Assembly (NCBI RefSeq): GCF_036347135.1
Contig: NZ_CP108938.1
Location: forward strand, 9,610,001 to 9,674,000
Direction: 5' to 3'
Length of the DNA: 64,000 bases
From: Streptomyces sp. NBC_00775
Lineage (GTDB): Bacteria; Actinomycetota; Actinomycetes; Streptomycetales; Streptomycetaceae
The notes under the pieces are model-generated. The model searched no databases. It saw only the letters and a list, made by a program, of their open reading frames with translations, and was not told the origin of the DNA. The translations under genes and the position numbers were made by a program. This document shows, piece after piece, positions 1-8,941 of the stretch; within the stretch, counting starts at the first letter, position 1, and every line of letters begins with the position of its first letter.

Positions 1-1
1 C

Positions 2-181
2 GTCTTCGACCATGCCAAGCGCTATCCACAGGCCGCGCAGGACATCTCCGCCTGGATCGCCGACGGCCGCATCAAGGTCAAGGAGCACGTCGTGAGAGGG
101 AGCGTGGACGACTTCCCCGAGACGCTGCAGATGCTCTTCCGTGGCGAGAACGTCGGCAAGCTCGTCCTGGAGCTGGCATGA
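2..181 (+). CDS. C-terminal end of an NADP-dependent MDR-family oxidoreductase (partial)
   Basis: The open frame enters from the left edge and ends at TGA 179-181, leaving 59 residues. It contains DISAWIADGRIKVKEHVV and ends in ENVGKLVLELA. This matches the C-terminus of zinc-independent medium-chain dehydrogenases of the CurA / leukotriene B4 12-hydroxydehydrogenase type, where a late 'G+I' strand and a GKxVL ending close the substrate domain. Only the tail is visible, so substrate and full length cannot be judged. The frame is intact here, although everything just downstream is degraded. Confidence 0.7.
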   Translation, partial: VFDHAKRYPQAAQDISAWIADGRIKVKEHVVRGSVDDFPETLQMLFRGENVGKLVLELA

Positions 182-218
182 CGGCCGCCGGGAGCGGGGC
201 CGCGCTTTAAGGGTCGGC

Positions 219-238
219 GAGGCCACTGCAGTGGCCTC
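219..238. repeat. Perfect 20-bp palindrome
   Basis: GAGGCCACTG is followed directly by its reverse complement CAGTGGCCTC. It lies 38 bp after the oxidoreductase stop and at the edge of the IS3 remnant. It could be a terminator-like hairpin without a loop, or a junction left by an insertion. Confidence 0.6.
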
Positions 239-434
239 GCAGCAGTTTGACTCTCTGCAGTGGTCAGCAGATCGGGCCGCTCGCCCTGGTCGGCCTCGGC
301 CTGGCGGACCCATTGCCACAGGGCTTTCTTGTGGATGCCCAGGTCCCGGACGGCGTGCGAGACGGGGCGGCCGGGGTCCTCACCTCGCGGAGGGCTCGCT
401 CACGCAACTCGTCGGGGTACTTCCAAGGCCGCGT
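235..434 (-). pseudogene. IS3-family OrfA transposase remnant
   Basis: On the minus strand one frame reads RPWKYPDELRERALREVR (about 431-378). After a one-base shift another frame continues with RPVSHAVRDLGIHKKALWQW and then VRQAEADQGERPDLLTT. Together these give the helix-turn-helix N-terminus typical of IS3-family OrfA in Streptomyces. The reading frame is broken and no OrfB (DDE) part follows, so this is a dead fragment. Its upstream end is unclear. Confidence 0.7.
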
Positions 435-498
435 AGTCAAGGCGAGTTCACGGTTGTCAACGCCCCGGAGACGGGGTCGTGCTGGCAGCCGGACGTTT

Positions 499-1390
499 TC
501 ACTCGTCGTCAATCGCGTAGACGCCGCGGGCGATCCTGCGGAGGATGCCCTCGTGGACCCACCCGCCGAGTTCGGCACGTAGTCCGCGTGCGTCGTCCAA
601 GCCGATCCCCCGGGCGATCTCGCAGGCGCGCCAGGAACGTGCCGGGTCGGTCCGCATCAACTGCAGCGTCCGGTCAAGTCGACCCACCGGGGCCTGTTGA
701 CTCTGGTCCACGGTGATGGTCACGTCGCTGATGCGGGCCGCGCCGAGGACCTGGGCCTGGTCCGGCGGTGACGCGTACCGGGAGATCGGGCGCTTGACGC
801 GGCGCGGGGCGATTCGCAGCCGATGCGACGGCAGCAGGTTCTCCAGAACAGCCTGTCCAATCCGGCCTGGTTCTCCGTTAGGCAGCACGCCTGCAGCGGC
901 GATGACCTGGTCCTTGGCGGCTTCCAGGGGGACGGTGAACGAGGTGCGGTCGGGTCGGTTCCGGGCCTGGATTCGGCAACCTCCGCCATGGTCCGAGGCA
1001 CAGCCTGAGCGGCCAGGTGTGCTCATAGCTCCTGCTGGACACCGGCCGGGTCCTGGGAGCGCAGCAACAGTCCGGTCTGCAGCGTGTGACGCAGGGAGTG
1101 GAAGGCCGACTCGATCTCCCAGCGTTCGTGGTGGAGCGCGGCCAGTCCGGCGGCGGGATGGCGGCAGTGATCGAGGAGGGTGTGGCCAATCGGTAGTGTC
1201 CCTGCAGCCGCAGTCCTTGGGCGGTGGTTACGGCGATGAGCGCGTCGATGATCCGCAGCCGGACCCCGTTGATCCGTGTCAGATACGTTCCGTCGGGCAG
1301 CGGCGCCCAACGGGCCGGGGTGCGGGCCCCTTTGAGTCGGACCAGCAGCTGGGCGGGCGACCGACCCGATCGGTGGGCCATCTCGACCAT
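499..1390 (-). pseudogene. IS4-family transposase, frameshifted C-terminal half
   Basis: Three minus-strand frames must be joined to read the gene. The first (about 1390-1190) carries RLKGARTPARWAPLPDGTYL and LRIIDALIAVTTAQGLRLQG. The second (about 1185-1023) carries HHERWEIESAFHSLRHTLQT and LLRSQDPAGVQQEL, then a stop. The third (1020-499) carries TSFTVPLEAAKDQVIAAAG and ENLLPSHRLRIAPRRVKR. HERWEIE...LLRSQ is the segment around the catalytic Glu in IS4-type DDE transposases. At least two frame disruptions and a missing N-terminus make it inactive. The last part, ending WVHEGILRRIARGVYAIDDE, may belong to fused foreign sequence. Confidence 0.7.
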
Positions 1391-1453
1391 GTCCGAGGGC
1401 CTTTGCCCCCCCGTGGCCGCAAGGCCGGCCGACAGTGGGTGGGGTCCGGGGGC

Positions 1454-1918
1454 TCATGACTCGCGCAGCCAGTCGTCGGCCATTCCGTGCTCGGTCGGTC
1501 CGGTGGCCTGTGTGTGCCTGTCGTCGAAGCGGTAGGTGAGGTTGTCCACGACGTCGACGACACCGTCCAGCGGGCGCGTCGGACCCACCGCGACGGCGGC
1601 GCTGCGCCGCTTTCCAGCTGCCCGGTGAGCGTGACCGCACCGTCGTGGACGGCGACTTCGGAGATCTGGGGGCTGAGCCGGAGCGCGTCGGCGAACACCT
1701 CACGTTGCACGGCCTGCCAGATCTCCTCGGCGGAGCGCAGGAAGACCTGGAGCAGGTCGCGGCGGGTGACGATGTCGACGAGCCGGTCTTTTTCGTCGAC
1801 CATCGGGAGTCGTTCGATGCCGTGTCGCGTCATCAGCCGGGTGGCCTCCGGCAGGCCGCCTCCGCGGGACCGTCACGGCGGGCGCCGACACCAGCCGGCC
1901 GGCGGTGCGCGCCCGGAC
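1454..1918 (-). pseudogene. CBS-BON domain protein, truncated and frameshifted
   Basis: The minus strand reads VRARTAGRLVSAPAVTVP near 1918-1865. It then shifts to MTRHGIERLPMVDEKDRLVD and IVTRRDLLQVFLRSAEEIW, the second CBS motif. Next come BON-domain residues ISEVAVHDGAVTLTGQLES. After another shift the C-terminus is NLTYRFDD...HGMADDWLRES, stop at 1454. Streptomyces carries many such stress-associated CBS-BON proteins that bind adenosyl ligands. Here the first CBS motif is missing and at least two frameshifts are present. It abuts the IS4 remnant, suggesting decay after insertion. Confidence 0.7.
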
Positions 1919-2186
1919 CAGGCAACCCCCCGACTGACGGCGAGTCAGGTAAGACCTGTGGAACCGCTCTGAGGGCCCCTCTGTTTCAGCGGTGTGTGCC
2001 GTATCACGCCCTCCAAAGACCGCCCAAGTTGTCTTAGTCACAGCATAAATGCCCCTTTCGCGTCCATGCTCGACCTGGACAGCGACTCCCGAAGTGGAGC
2101 CCATCGGCATGGGCGCGAAGTTCCAAAGCGGCCCATGACGCAGCCCTCGTGACGTTCCTCCTTGTTCCCCTGGAAAGGTGCCCATC

Positions 2187-3371
2187 ATGGCCGCTTACCT
2201 CTGTCCTCCTGCCGTGATTCACGGCGAGCACGCCGTGGAGACCAGCCAGATCGTGGCGGAGGTGCGCGACCGGCACCCGCATGCGGCGTGGGCGCCGCGG
2301 ATCGACGGCATCGCGGCCAGTACGGGCATCGAGACCCGCGGGTGGATGCTGCCGCTGGAGACCGCCGTCGCGCCCGGCGCCGGCAGCGGCCTGCAGGCTG
2401 TCGGCATCGGGACCGCCCAAGAGGCGCTTGAACGCGACGGGTTCACCCAGCAGGACGTGGACCGCGTGATCGCCACCCTCGAGGCGATACCCGCGCCGCA
2501 AACCGTCCAGGAGCGCACCGCGCCGGCCTGGGAGGCCGTGCAGTCCTACGGGGAGCGTGCGGCGCGCGGGGCCCTGCAGATCGCCGGGCTGGACGCCTCG
2601 GACATCGACTGCCTGATCACCAGTCACTCCACCACCCCGGCGCTGCCCGGTCTGGACATCGCCCTGGCCAACAAACTTGCGCTCCGCGACGACGTGATGC
2701 TGCTGCCGGCCACGCAGTGGGCCTGTGTCGCGGGGACCCGCTCCCTGGCCCTGGCGGCTGATCTCGTGGCCGCGGACCCCGATCGGGTGGTCCTGGTCGT
2801 GATCGCGGAGGCGCTGAGCACGACCTACCAGCCCGCGGACGACACCCTCGAGTCCCTGATCGTCCGGTTGCTGTTCGCGGACACCGCTGTCGCCGCGGTG
2901 GTCACGGGCCGCCCGAGGCGCGAGTCGGTGCTGCGGCTGGACGCGGCCTGGCACCACACCGTGCCCGACACCCAAGACCTGCACTGCCTGGAAACGCGGG
3001 CGGACGGCACCCACTTCGTGATGGACCGGCGCGGGCCGCGCGCCGTACAGGAGACGGTCACCGCGATGTGGGAGTGGCTGCGCGTCCGTTACCAAGACGA
3101 CCCCGACTCCTGGCACCCCGACGTGCTGCTCGCGCACCCCGGAGGGACCCGGGTGCTGGAGTACATGGAGCAGACGATGCCCGACGCGTGGCCGTCCGGG
3201 CTGCTGGACTACAGCCGGGACAGCTACACCAGCGGCAACCGCGGAGGCGCCGCCGTGTTCGACATCCTGAGGCGGGCGCACGACGCCGGACAGAAGTCGG
3301 GCAGTCGCGCCGTCCTGTACGCGGCGGCACCGGGCCTCACCGCCACCGCCCTGGAAGGGGAGTGGCTGTAG
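2187..3371 (+). CDS. Type III polyketide synthase (chalcone synthase superfamily)
   Basis: This 394-residue protein has the thiolase fold of homodimeric type III PKSs, which extend a CoA starter with malonyl-CoA and cyclise it without an ACP. The catalytic triad is recognisable: Cys in ATQWACVAG (about residue 178), His in LLAHPGGTRVLE and Asn in YTSGNRGGAAVF. The usual GFGPG loop near the C-terminus is replaced by AAAPGLTA. ATG 2187 is preferred over GTG 2178 because GGAAAGG (2172-2178) lies 8 nt upstream of it. It resembles bacterial enzymes such as RppA, Gcs and SrsA only at superfamily level. No tailoring genes flank it, so the product cannot be predicted. It is convergent with the SpoIIE phosphatase. 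Confidence 0.85.
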   Translation: MAAYLCPPAVIHGEHAVETSQIVAEVRDRHPHAAWAPRIDGIAASTGIETRGWMLPLETAVAPGAGSGLQAVGIGTAQEALERDGFTQQDVDRVIATLEAIPAPQTVQERTAPAWEAVQSYGERAARGALQIAGLDASDIDCLITSHSTTPALPGLDIALANKLALRDDVMLLPATQWACVAGTRSLALAADLVAADPDRVVLVVIAEALSTTYQPADDTLESLIVRLLFADTAVAAVVTGRPRRESVLRLDAAWHHTVPDTQDLHCLETRADGTHFVMDRRGPRAVQETVTAMWEWLRVRYQDDPDSWHPDVLLAHPGGTRVLEYMEQTMPDAWPSGLLDYSRDSYTSGNRGGAAVFDILRRAHDAGQKSGSRAVLYAAAPGLTATALEGEWL

Positions 3372-3541
3372 TGCGAGCCCGCGCCACCCGTAGCAGCGAA
3401 CGGGCCGCCCGCATCACCGGTCATGCCACCGGTACCGCTGAGGGCGCCGTCCGTACCGTCGGTGGCGCCGGCTGACGCGCACGCCGCCCCTGCCCTCGCC
3501 GCGCTCGCGTACGCCCGGCCGCGCCCCGCCCCGCAGCCGCG

Positions 3542-5710
3542 TCATCTTGCGACTTCCGCCCAGACCACCTTGCCGGTGTCCGTCCACCGCACCCCCCACC
3601 GGGTGGTGAGCCGGTGCACGATGTGCAGGCCACGCCCGCCGTCGTCGAGGAGGCCGCCCCGGCTCAGACGCGGCCTGCCGTTGCCGGTGTCGCCCACCTC
3701 GCACAGCAGGCCGTGACCACCACCGGCCCTGATCAGTCGTATCGTGATGGGACCGGCGGCAAAGCGCACCGCGTTCGTGACCAGCTCGCTGACCAGCAGC
3801 GGCACGTCGTCCTGGGTGTCGCTCCTGGTGTGCCATTGCCGCAGCAGTGCGGAGACGTGCGCGCGGGCACGGGCGGGCGCGTCGTCGCGAGCGGGTAGCC
3901 GCCAGGTCGCGGTGTCCCCCTTGCGGTAGCCGATCATGCGCGCGAGCAGCAGGGTCACGTCGTCGCGCTGGCGCACGGGCGCCAGCGTGGAGACGACGTG
4001 CCGTGCGGCCTGCTGCAGGGCATCCCAGGGGTGCACCGTGGACACGGCATCCGCCAGCCTGCTGATGCCCTCGTCGATCGACAGGGCCGGATCCTCCACC
4101 AGGCCGTCGGTGTAGAGGGCGAGCAGGGAGCCCGGGGGCGCGTCGAACGTGTGCACGTCGAACGGCTCCCGCAGCGCGAACTCGGCGCCCAGGCCGGGGT
4201 GAGGGCGGACCGCGAGCGGGCCCGCGTGCCCGTCTGGAAGCACCAGCACCGGAGGGAGGTGGCCCGCGCTGGAGAGCGCCAGGTGGCGGCTGACCGGGTC
4301 GTAGAGGGCGATGCAGCAGGTAGAGCCGAGGGCGCTGTAGCCGGCCGCCAGCCCGGACTCCGCGTCGTCCAGCAGCGTCACGGTCTCGTCCAGGTGCTCC
4401 AGCACCTCGTCGGGTGCCAGCCCCGCGGACAGCAGCGCGCGGGCCTCCATGCTCAGCTGGCCCATGGTTGCCGCGGCTCCCAGGCCGTGCCCGACGACGT
4501 CACCGACTACCAGCGCGGTACGGCCGTCCGGCAGCGGAAAGCTGTTCACCCAGTCGCCGCCGACGCCCGCGCTGTCGGGCGTGGCGGGCTGGTAGACGCT
4601 GGCGATCTCAATGGTGTGGCCGCCGGTCCGGGGCAGCAGCCGGCGCTGCAACGCCAGCACCTGCGTGTGCTCGCGCTGGTGTTGACGGGCCAGGTCGACG
4701 TGATGGGCGGTTCTGGCCACCAGTTCCTGCAGGTCGAACAACTCGCTGTCGCGGAAGGGGCAGTCCGCCCGCCGCCAGACCTCCGCCACGCCCAGCACGA
4801 CGGGTGGCGCGCCGTCCAGGACCAGCGGTACGCACGCCACACTCGCCGACATGTCACCGGGCACCAGGGCACGGATCACTCGCTGACTGCCGAGTAGCCG
4901 CTCGACCGCCTCCCGGTCGGGTATGACGATGGGCTGCGGGGCATCGTCCCGCCGTACCGCCTGTGCCAGCAGGCGACTCGCGTCGCTCGGAAGATCGCCG
5001 CCCGGAGTCACGTAACCCTCGGGCCACGCCCGGTCCGGCACCAGGGCTGCCCGCCGTAGCCGGATGCGCCCCTGCGCGTGCTCGGTGACACCCTCGCCCG
5101 TCCACACGGCGAAGTCGAGGTCGACGGCGGCCACGTCTCCCCAGGCCAGCAGGGACTCCGCCAGCGACTGCGCGGTCTCGCCGATGTCCAGCGAGGTGCC
5201 GATCGCGGTCTCGGCGGCGTACAGGTGCAGCCTCCTGGCCATGGCGATCACGGAGACGGTCAAGCCCTCCTGAGGCGGCGCGGCGGGCAGGATGCTCAGC
5301 GAGACCACCAGCTCCGACCCGTCGCCGCGCCGCAGGCGCTGGATCCGGGCGACGTGCGCCTCACCGATCTCCAGGACCTGCCGCAACCGCCGTGTGACCG
5401 TCGGTACGTCCCCGGCGGGCAGGAGATCGGCGAAAGGACTCCCGGCCACGGCGTCCAGACCCGCGAATACGGGGGCGTCCAGATTGCTGCGGGTGATTCT
5501 CAGATCCCTGTCCAGGATGACCACGCCGAGAATCTGATCCTGACGGTCGGCTGCCGGGTTGTCGGGTACGCGTTGGCTGGTGGCGCGGTCGCCCCGCGCG
5601 CTCGCAGGACCGGCCGCCGCTGCCGCTCCGCCGCGCGGGATGTAGCGCCCCAGGGCGCTGCTGACCTGGTCAAACGGCGAAGAGGACGAGGGGGAGGGTG
5701 TGGAGTCCAT
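3542..5710 (-). CDS. PAS-GAF-SpoIIE-HATPase protein phosphatase (RsbU/RsbW-like)
   Basis: This 722-residue cytoplasmic protein has four parts. A low-complexity N-terminus leads into a PAS domain (about 55-155), then a GAF-like region (about 160-340). A PP2C/SpoIIE phosphatase (about 345-580) has metal-binding Asp in GVGGDWVNSF, VVGDVVGHG, ALYTDGLVE and RQRDDVTLLLA. A C-terminal HATPase_c of the anti-sigma kinase type has SELVTNAVRFA, the CEVGDTGNG box and GGRGLHIV. Such proteins dephosphorylate anti-sigma-factor antagonists in partner-switching cascades, and the ATPase domain can act as the opposing kinase. No sigma factor or antagonist gene is adjacent. A paralogue lies at 12.8 kb. Confidence 0.88.
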   Translation of the reverse strand: MDSTPSPSSSSPFDQVSSALGRYIPRGGAAAAAGPASARGDRATSQRVPDNPAADRQDQILGVVILDRDLRITRSNLDAPVFAGLDAVAGSPFADLLPAGDVPTVTRRLRQVLEIGEAHVARIQRLRRGDGSELVVSLSILPAAPPQEGLTVSVIAMARRLHLYAAETAIGTSLDIGETAQSLAESLLAWGDVAAVDLDFAVWTGEGVTEHAQGRIRLRRAALVPDRAWPEGYVTPGGDLPSDASRLLAQAVRRDDAPQPIVIPDREAVERLLGSQRVIRALVPGDMSASVACVPLVLDGAPPVVLGVAEVWRRADCPFRDSELFDLQELVARTAHHVDLARQHQREHTQVLALQRRLLPRTGGHTIEIASVYQPATPDSAGVGGDWVNSFPLPDGRTALVVGDVVGHGLGAAATMGQLSMEARALLSAGLAPDEVLEHLDETVTLLDDAESGLAAGYSALGSTCCIALYDPVSRHLALSSAGHLPPVLVLPDGHAGPLAVRPHPGLGAEFALREPFDVHTFDAPPGSLLALYTDGLVEDPALSIDEGISRLADAVSTVHPWDALQQAARHVVSTLAPVRQRDDVTLLLARMIGYRKGDTATWRLPARDDAPARARAHVSALLRQWHTRSDTQDDVPLLVSELVTNAVRFAAGPITIRLIRAGGGHGLLCEVGDTGNGRPRLSRGGLLDDGGRGLHIVHRLTTRWGVRWTDTGKVVWAEVAR

Positions 5711-6190
5711 GCGGCTCCCTCAGCAATCCCCGGCGCAGCGCCTGTACTCGGACCTGTGCGTCGGGGCACCGAGATCCCTGACCGCACACCTCATTGAATA
5801 ACACCGGGGGTCGCTTCGCCCACACCAGCGGATCGCGCGGTGAACGCTGACCATGAGGGAATGCCGCGGCTGGTGGGGCCGTGCTCACCTTGCCGGGGGC
5901 GTCGCCCGCAAGGATGCGACGACCGCCGCAGGACCACCGGGCGCCGACGCCGACGGTGATGGCCGGTCCGAGTTCGCTGTAGAGGCGCGCACAGGAGCAG
6001 CATCATCAGGCCGCCCCCACGTTATGCAGACCTGCCGCCCGCGGGATGCCGGGCATTGCACTCGGCGGGGCGGTAGCCGGACCTCTCATCAGCGTCTCTG
6101 ACGGCGCCTCTCGGGACCGGTGACATCACCCCCCCGGGTCATCCGCTCCAATGCCGTTGCTTTTGGGGTGCCGGTGGTGTTGAGCCATGC
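5711..6190. other. Intergenic region, no gene recognised
   Basis: Short frames on both strands have compositions typical of antisense or random GC-rich sequence, and none shows a recognisable domain. The segment separates the start of the SpoIIE phosphatase from the acyl-CoA dehydrogenase remnant. It presumably contains the phosphatase promoter, but no convincing -35/-10 pair stands out. Confidence 0.5.
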
Positions 6191-6880
6191 GTGTTGGTGT
6201 CGCGTCTGGAGCGGCTGATCGAGGACTACCGGACCCGCGCGTGGCTCGGTGACTTCCTCGCCTTCGCAGCGAAGGAGCGCCTGTTCGCCACCTTTCTGAC
6301 GCCGTCGTCCGTTGCGGGGGAGGGGGAACCGGACAAGCGGTGGGACACCGCCCGGACCGCCGCGCTCAACGAGATCCTGGGCTTCTACGGCCTGGACCAC
6401 TGGTACGCCTGGCAGGTCACGATCCTCGACCTCGGTCCGGTCTGGCAGAGCGACAACGCCGCCGCACTCGTCTCCGTCTTCGGCCGCCGTACCGACGTCG
6501 AGGGGCCCGACGGCTACGTCTTCTTCGCCGCCGACAGCCGTCACCCGGCCCTACCACCTGGTCAAGAACGTCGTCGACTCCTCGAAGTTCAACCTGTGCA
6601 CCGCCTCGATCGGCATGTGCGAGCACGCGATGTACGAGGCCGTCACCCACGCCCACAACCGCCTCCTCTACGGCCGTTCCGTCACCAGCTTCCCGCACGT
6701 GCGGCGCGAGCTGACCGACGCGTACGTCAGGCTCGTCGGCATGAAGTCGTTCAGCGACCGCGCTGTCGACTACTTCCGCTCCGCCGGCCCCGACGACCGC
6801 CGCTACCTGGTCTTCAACGCTATGACGAAGATGAAGGTGACCACGGAGGGCGAGAAGGCGCTTGGTACTGAAACACGGCC
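6191..6880 (+). pseudogene. Acyl-CoA dehydrogenase, frameshifted and truncated
   Basis: The first frame (6191 to about 6545) encodes RTRAWLGDFLAFAAKERLF, LNEILGFYGLDHWYAWQVT and GPVWQSDNAAAL. The second frame (about 6545-6880) encodes YHLVKNVVDSSKFNLCTASI, EAVTHAHNRLLYGRSVTSF and KSFSDRAVDYFRSAGPDDRR. These match different parts of large FAD-dependent acyl-CoA dehydrogenases. The FAD- and substrate-binding middle domain is missing between them, so an internal deletion with frameshift has occurred. The C-terminus breaks off after MTKMKVTTEGEKAL. The IS982 transposase lies about 130 bp downstream. Confidence 0.75.
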
Positions 6881-7010
6881 TCTTGACCCACGAGGGCGCT
6901 GGGTCGCACGTCATCAGTGAGCAGGCCGCGTACCCGTGCTGGTTCGGTGCTGACTTCGAGGCCGCAGACGAGACAAAACCGCAGGCCCTAGACGAGCAAG
7001 TCCTATGTGC

Positions 7011-7904
7011 TCAGTGATCAAATGCGATGAGGGAGCGCATGATGGGTGCTCCGGTCTTGTGGTTGTGCCAGATCGTGGCGGCCATGGCGAGGATGCGCTG
7101 GGCGACGCGGACGGCAACACCCTCGTGAGTGCGGCCGCCGTGCTGTTCCAGGCCCAACTGCCCCTTGAGCGTGTCGTTCACAGACTCGATCAGCTGGCGT
7201 ACGGACTTGAGCAGTCTCTCGCCCTTGCGCTTCTTCTCCCGCTTGAACGACGGCCTCAGCAGCTCGATGCCCCGCATCGCGAGATCGTTCTCGAACTCCT
7301 TGGAGGCGAAGCCCTTGTCGGAGATCAGGAGGAGTCCGGGCCTGTCTGTGACCAGGCCGGCCTCGACGTCAAGCATGGACTGCAGTACTTCGCGCTCATC
7401 CATCTTCGGGTTCGCAAGGGCCCACAGGATCGGCATGCCAACCGGCGTGCAAACCAGGTACAGGCGTAGGCCCCAGAAGAACCGGGAGTGGGACGCGCAA
7501 TACCCATATCCGGCCCAGCCCACCATCTCCGAACGTTTCGCTGTCGGCCGGGACATCCCACACGGCACTGGTGTCGAGTCGACGATCCAGTGGTTGTCGA
7601 ACCAGAAGTCCGTGTCCACGGCGAGCATCCGTATCGCCTTCTTCACCAGTGGCAATGCCGCCTTGAGGCGCTTGTTGTACCCGGACTGCTGCGGCAGGTA
7701 CGGGAACATCGCGGCCAAGTGCGTGTGCCCGTACCGCAACCAGCGCGTCTCGGAATGGAAGCCGAGCAGCGCCTGCGCGACCGCGAGGGTGACCAGCTCG
7801 GCATCGGCCAGCTGCGGCGGCCTACCCATCCAACGGCTGGCTTCCAGCTCATCATCGACCTTCACGTACAGCGCGGTCAGCAGAGTGTCCAGGTCATTCG
7901 TCAC
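7011..7904 (-). CDS. IS982-family transposase
   Basis: The 297-residue transposase is apparently intact. It starts with GTG at 7904 (VTNDLDTLLTALYVKVDDEL) rather than at the earlier in-frame start, because the family begins with this sequence. Diagnostic segments are SRWMGRPPQLADAELVTLAV, DTDFWFDNHWIVDSTPVPCG, SHSRFFWGLRLYLVCTP and LLISDKGFASKEFE, ending in RVAQRILAMAATIWHNHKTG. The DDE residues lie in VDSTP, ISDKG and the C-terminal ESVND region. Clear terminal inverted repeats and a target duplication were not found by eye, so the element ends are undefined. It may still be mobile. Confidence 0.9.
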   Translation of the reverse strand: MTNDLDTLLTALYVKVDDELEASRWMGRPPQLADAELVTLAVAQALLGFHSETRWLRYGHTHLAAMFPYLPQQSGYNKRLKAALPLVKKAIRMLAVDTDFWFDNHWIVDSTPVPCGMSRPTAKRSEMVGWAGYGYCASHSRFFWGLRLYLVCTPVGMPILWALANPKMDEREVLQSMLDVEAGLVTDRPGLLLISDKGFASKEFENDLAMRGIELLRPSFKREKKRKGERLLKSVRQLIESVNDTLKGQLGLEQHGGRTHEGVAVRVAQRILAMAATIWHNHKTGAPIMRSLIAFDH

Positions 7905-7971
7905 GCAACGATCTTGGACACCCTCCGTGTGTTCCCGAACGCACCGCGAACCTGATACGGCTGGGGCGGAC

Positions 7972-8352
7972 TCAATGCCTGACCAGCCACAAGACCCGGT
8001 CCCACGACAGCAGGTGGTACACGACCAGCACACCGGCGAGCATCACGGCGAGAGTGCGGGATCCCGCCGCGTACAACGCCGCCGCACCGCCGAAGAACAC
8101 AGCCAGCTCCAGCAGGAACCGCAGCGGACCAGGTGTCGCAATCACCGTCCCCCCGGACCGGGATGCATCGTCTGGGGTGGCGAAGACTCCCCACAGCACG
8201 GCCACGATCAGGGGAACGGCAACCACGCAGACATACCGCAGGAAACCAGGCACGACAGCCCATGCCCAGAGCCCGAAGCACACCAGAGCCACCAGCTCCA
8301 ACACGAACCTCACACCGAGAGACAACGGGTGAAAGCCATACCCGGACGACAT
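7972..8352 (-). CDS. DUF2568 (YrdB-like) small membrane protein
   Basis: This 126-residue protein has four predicted membrane segments. Family signatures are LELVALVCFGLWAWAV, LWGVFATPDDASRSG and LRFLLELAVFFGGAAALYAAG. ATG 8352 follows GGAGGG with 10 nt spacing, which is better than the longer frame starting at 8397. The function of the family is unknown. It lies between the IS982 transposase and the broken MHS transporter, so its original operon context is lost. Confidence 0.75.
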   Translation of the reverse strand: MSSGYGFHPLSLGVRFVLELVALVCFGLWAWAVVPGFLRYVCVVAVPLIVAVLWGVFATPDDASRSGGTVIATPGPLRFLLELAVFFGGAAALYAAGSRTLAVMLAGVLVVYHLLSWDRVLWLVRH

Positions 8353-8445
8353 ACGCGCAGTTCCCTCCGTCGTAGTCCCTCCAGGATCACAGACCACCGC
8401 ACGGGAAGTTCAAGAACGACCAGATCAGACATCGGACTTATTCAT

Positions 8446-8559
8446 CTAGTTCTGAACGGATGAGTTGTCGTACCACTCGATGGTGGTGCCGATGAGGCTG
8501 GCGGCGACGATGCGCTGGAGACTGGCTGGCGTTGGTGGAGCGGTTGCTGCGGAGGCCAT
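8446..8559 (-). pseudogene. N-terminal stub of an MHS-family MFS transporter
   Basis: ATG 8559 opens a 37-codon frame ending at TAG 8446. It contains LQRIVAASLIGTTIEWYDN. RRIVAASLIGTTIEWYDF is the standard start of metabolite:proton symporters (MHS family, ShiA/KgtP-like), covering the first helix and its D residue. The reading frame then runs into unrelated sequence (NSSVQN, stop), so about 400 residues are lost. A GGAAG sequence lies just upstream of the ATG. Confidence 0.65.
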
Positions 8560-8739
8560 GTGCACCACTTCCGGATGTTCGCTGGGGACGGGTCGTGTCG
8601 GGACACCGTAGGAAGGCGCAGGTCAGGCGGACATGTGGTGGGACACCATAGTTCGAGGGCAGGGTGTGCGTGGGGCCTCCATGCCATGACGCTGAAGCCC
8701 GACTCGACGGGACGCCGTACCCGCTGTGGATCCTTTGCG

Positions 8740-8935
8740 TCAGGTCACCGTTGCGGCCCGGTCGCGCCCGACGGCCAGGAGGTGCTCGCCCCGTTCCTCC
8801 GGAGCGCGACGGAAGTCGGCGTTCGGGCCGTAACCGGTGTCCGCGACCAGCATCGGGGGCCGTAAGCCCAGGGCGGCTCGCGCAGAACCGGCTGGGCGCC
8901 GGCTCCGGACTGTGCGGCGGGGCCCGTGAGTTCGG
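8740..8935 (-). pseudogene. IS701-type transposase fragment
   Basis: The minus strand encodes RAALGLRPPMLVADTGYGPN, then ADFRRAPEERGEHLLAVGRD. This matches the DDE-region segment (VADTGYG...DFR..LEERG..Y..AV) of Streptomyces IS701-like transposases. Only about 60 residues remain. It lies directly next to the stop codon of the sugar permease at 8942. Confidence 0.6.
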
Positions 8936-8941
8936 GTCACG

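Noticed and set aside
5791..6101. Small ORFs on both strands between the phosphatase and the acyl-CoA dehydrogenase remnant
   Set aside because: They have Arg/Gly/Ala-rich random composition, no ribosome binding site and no domain signal.
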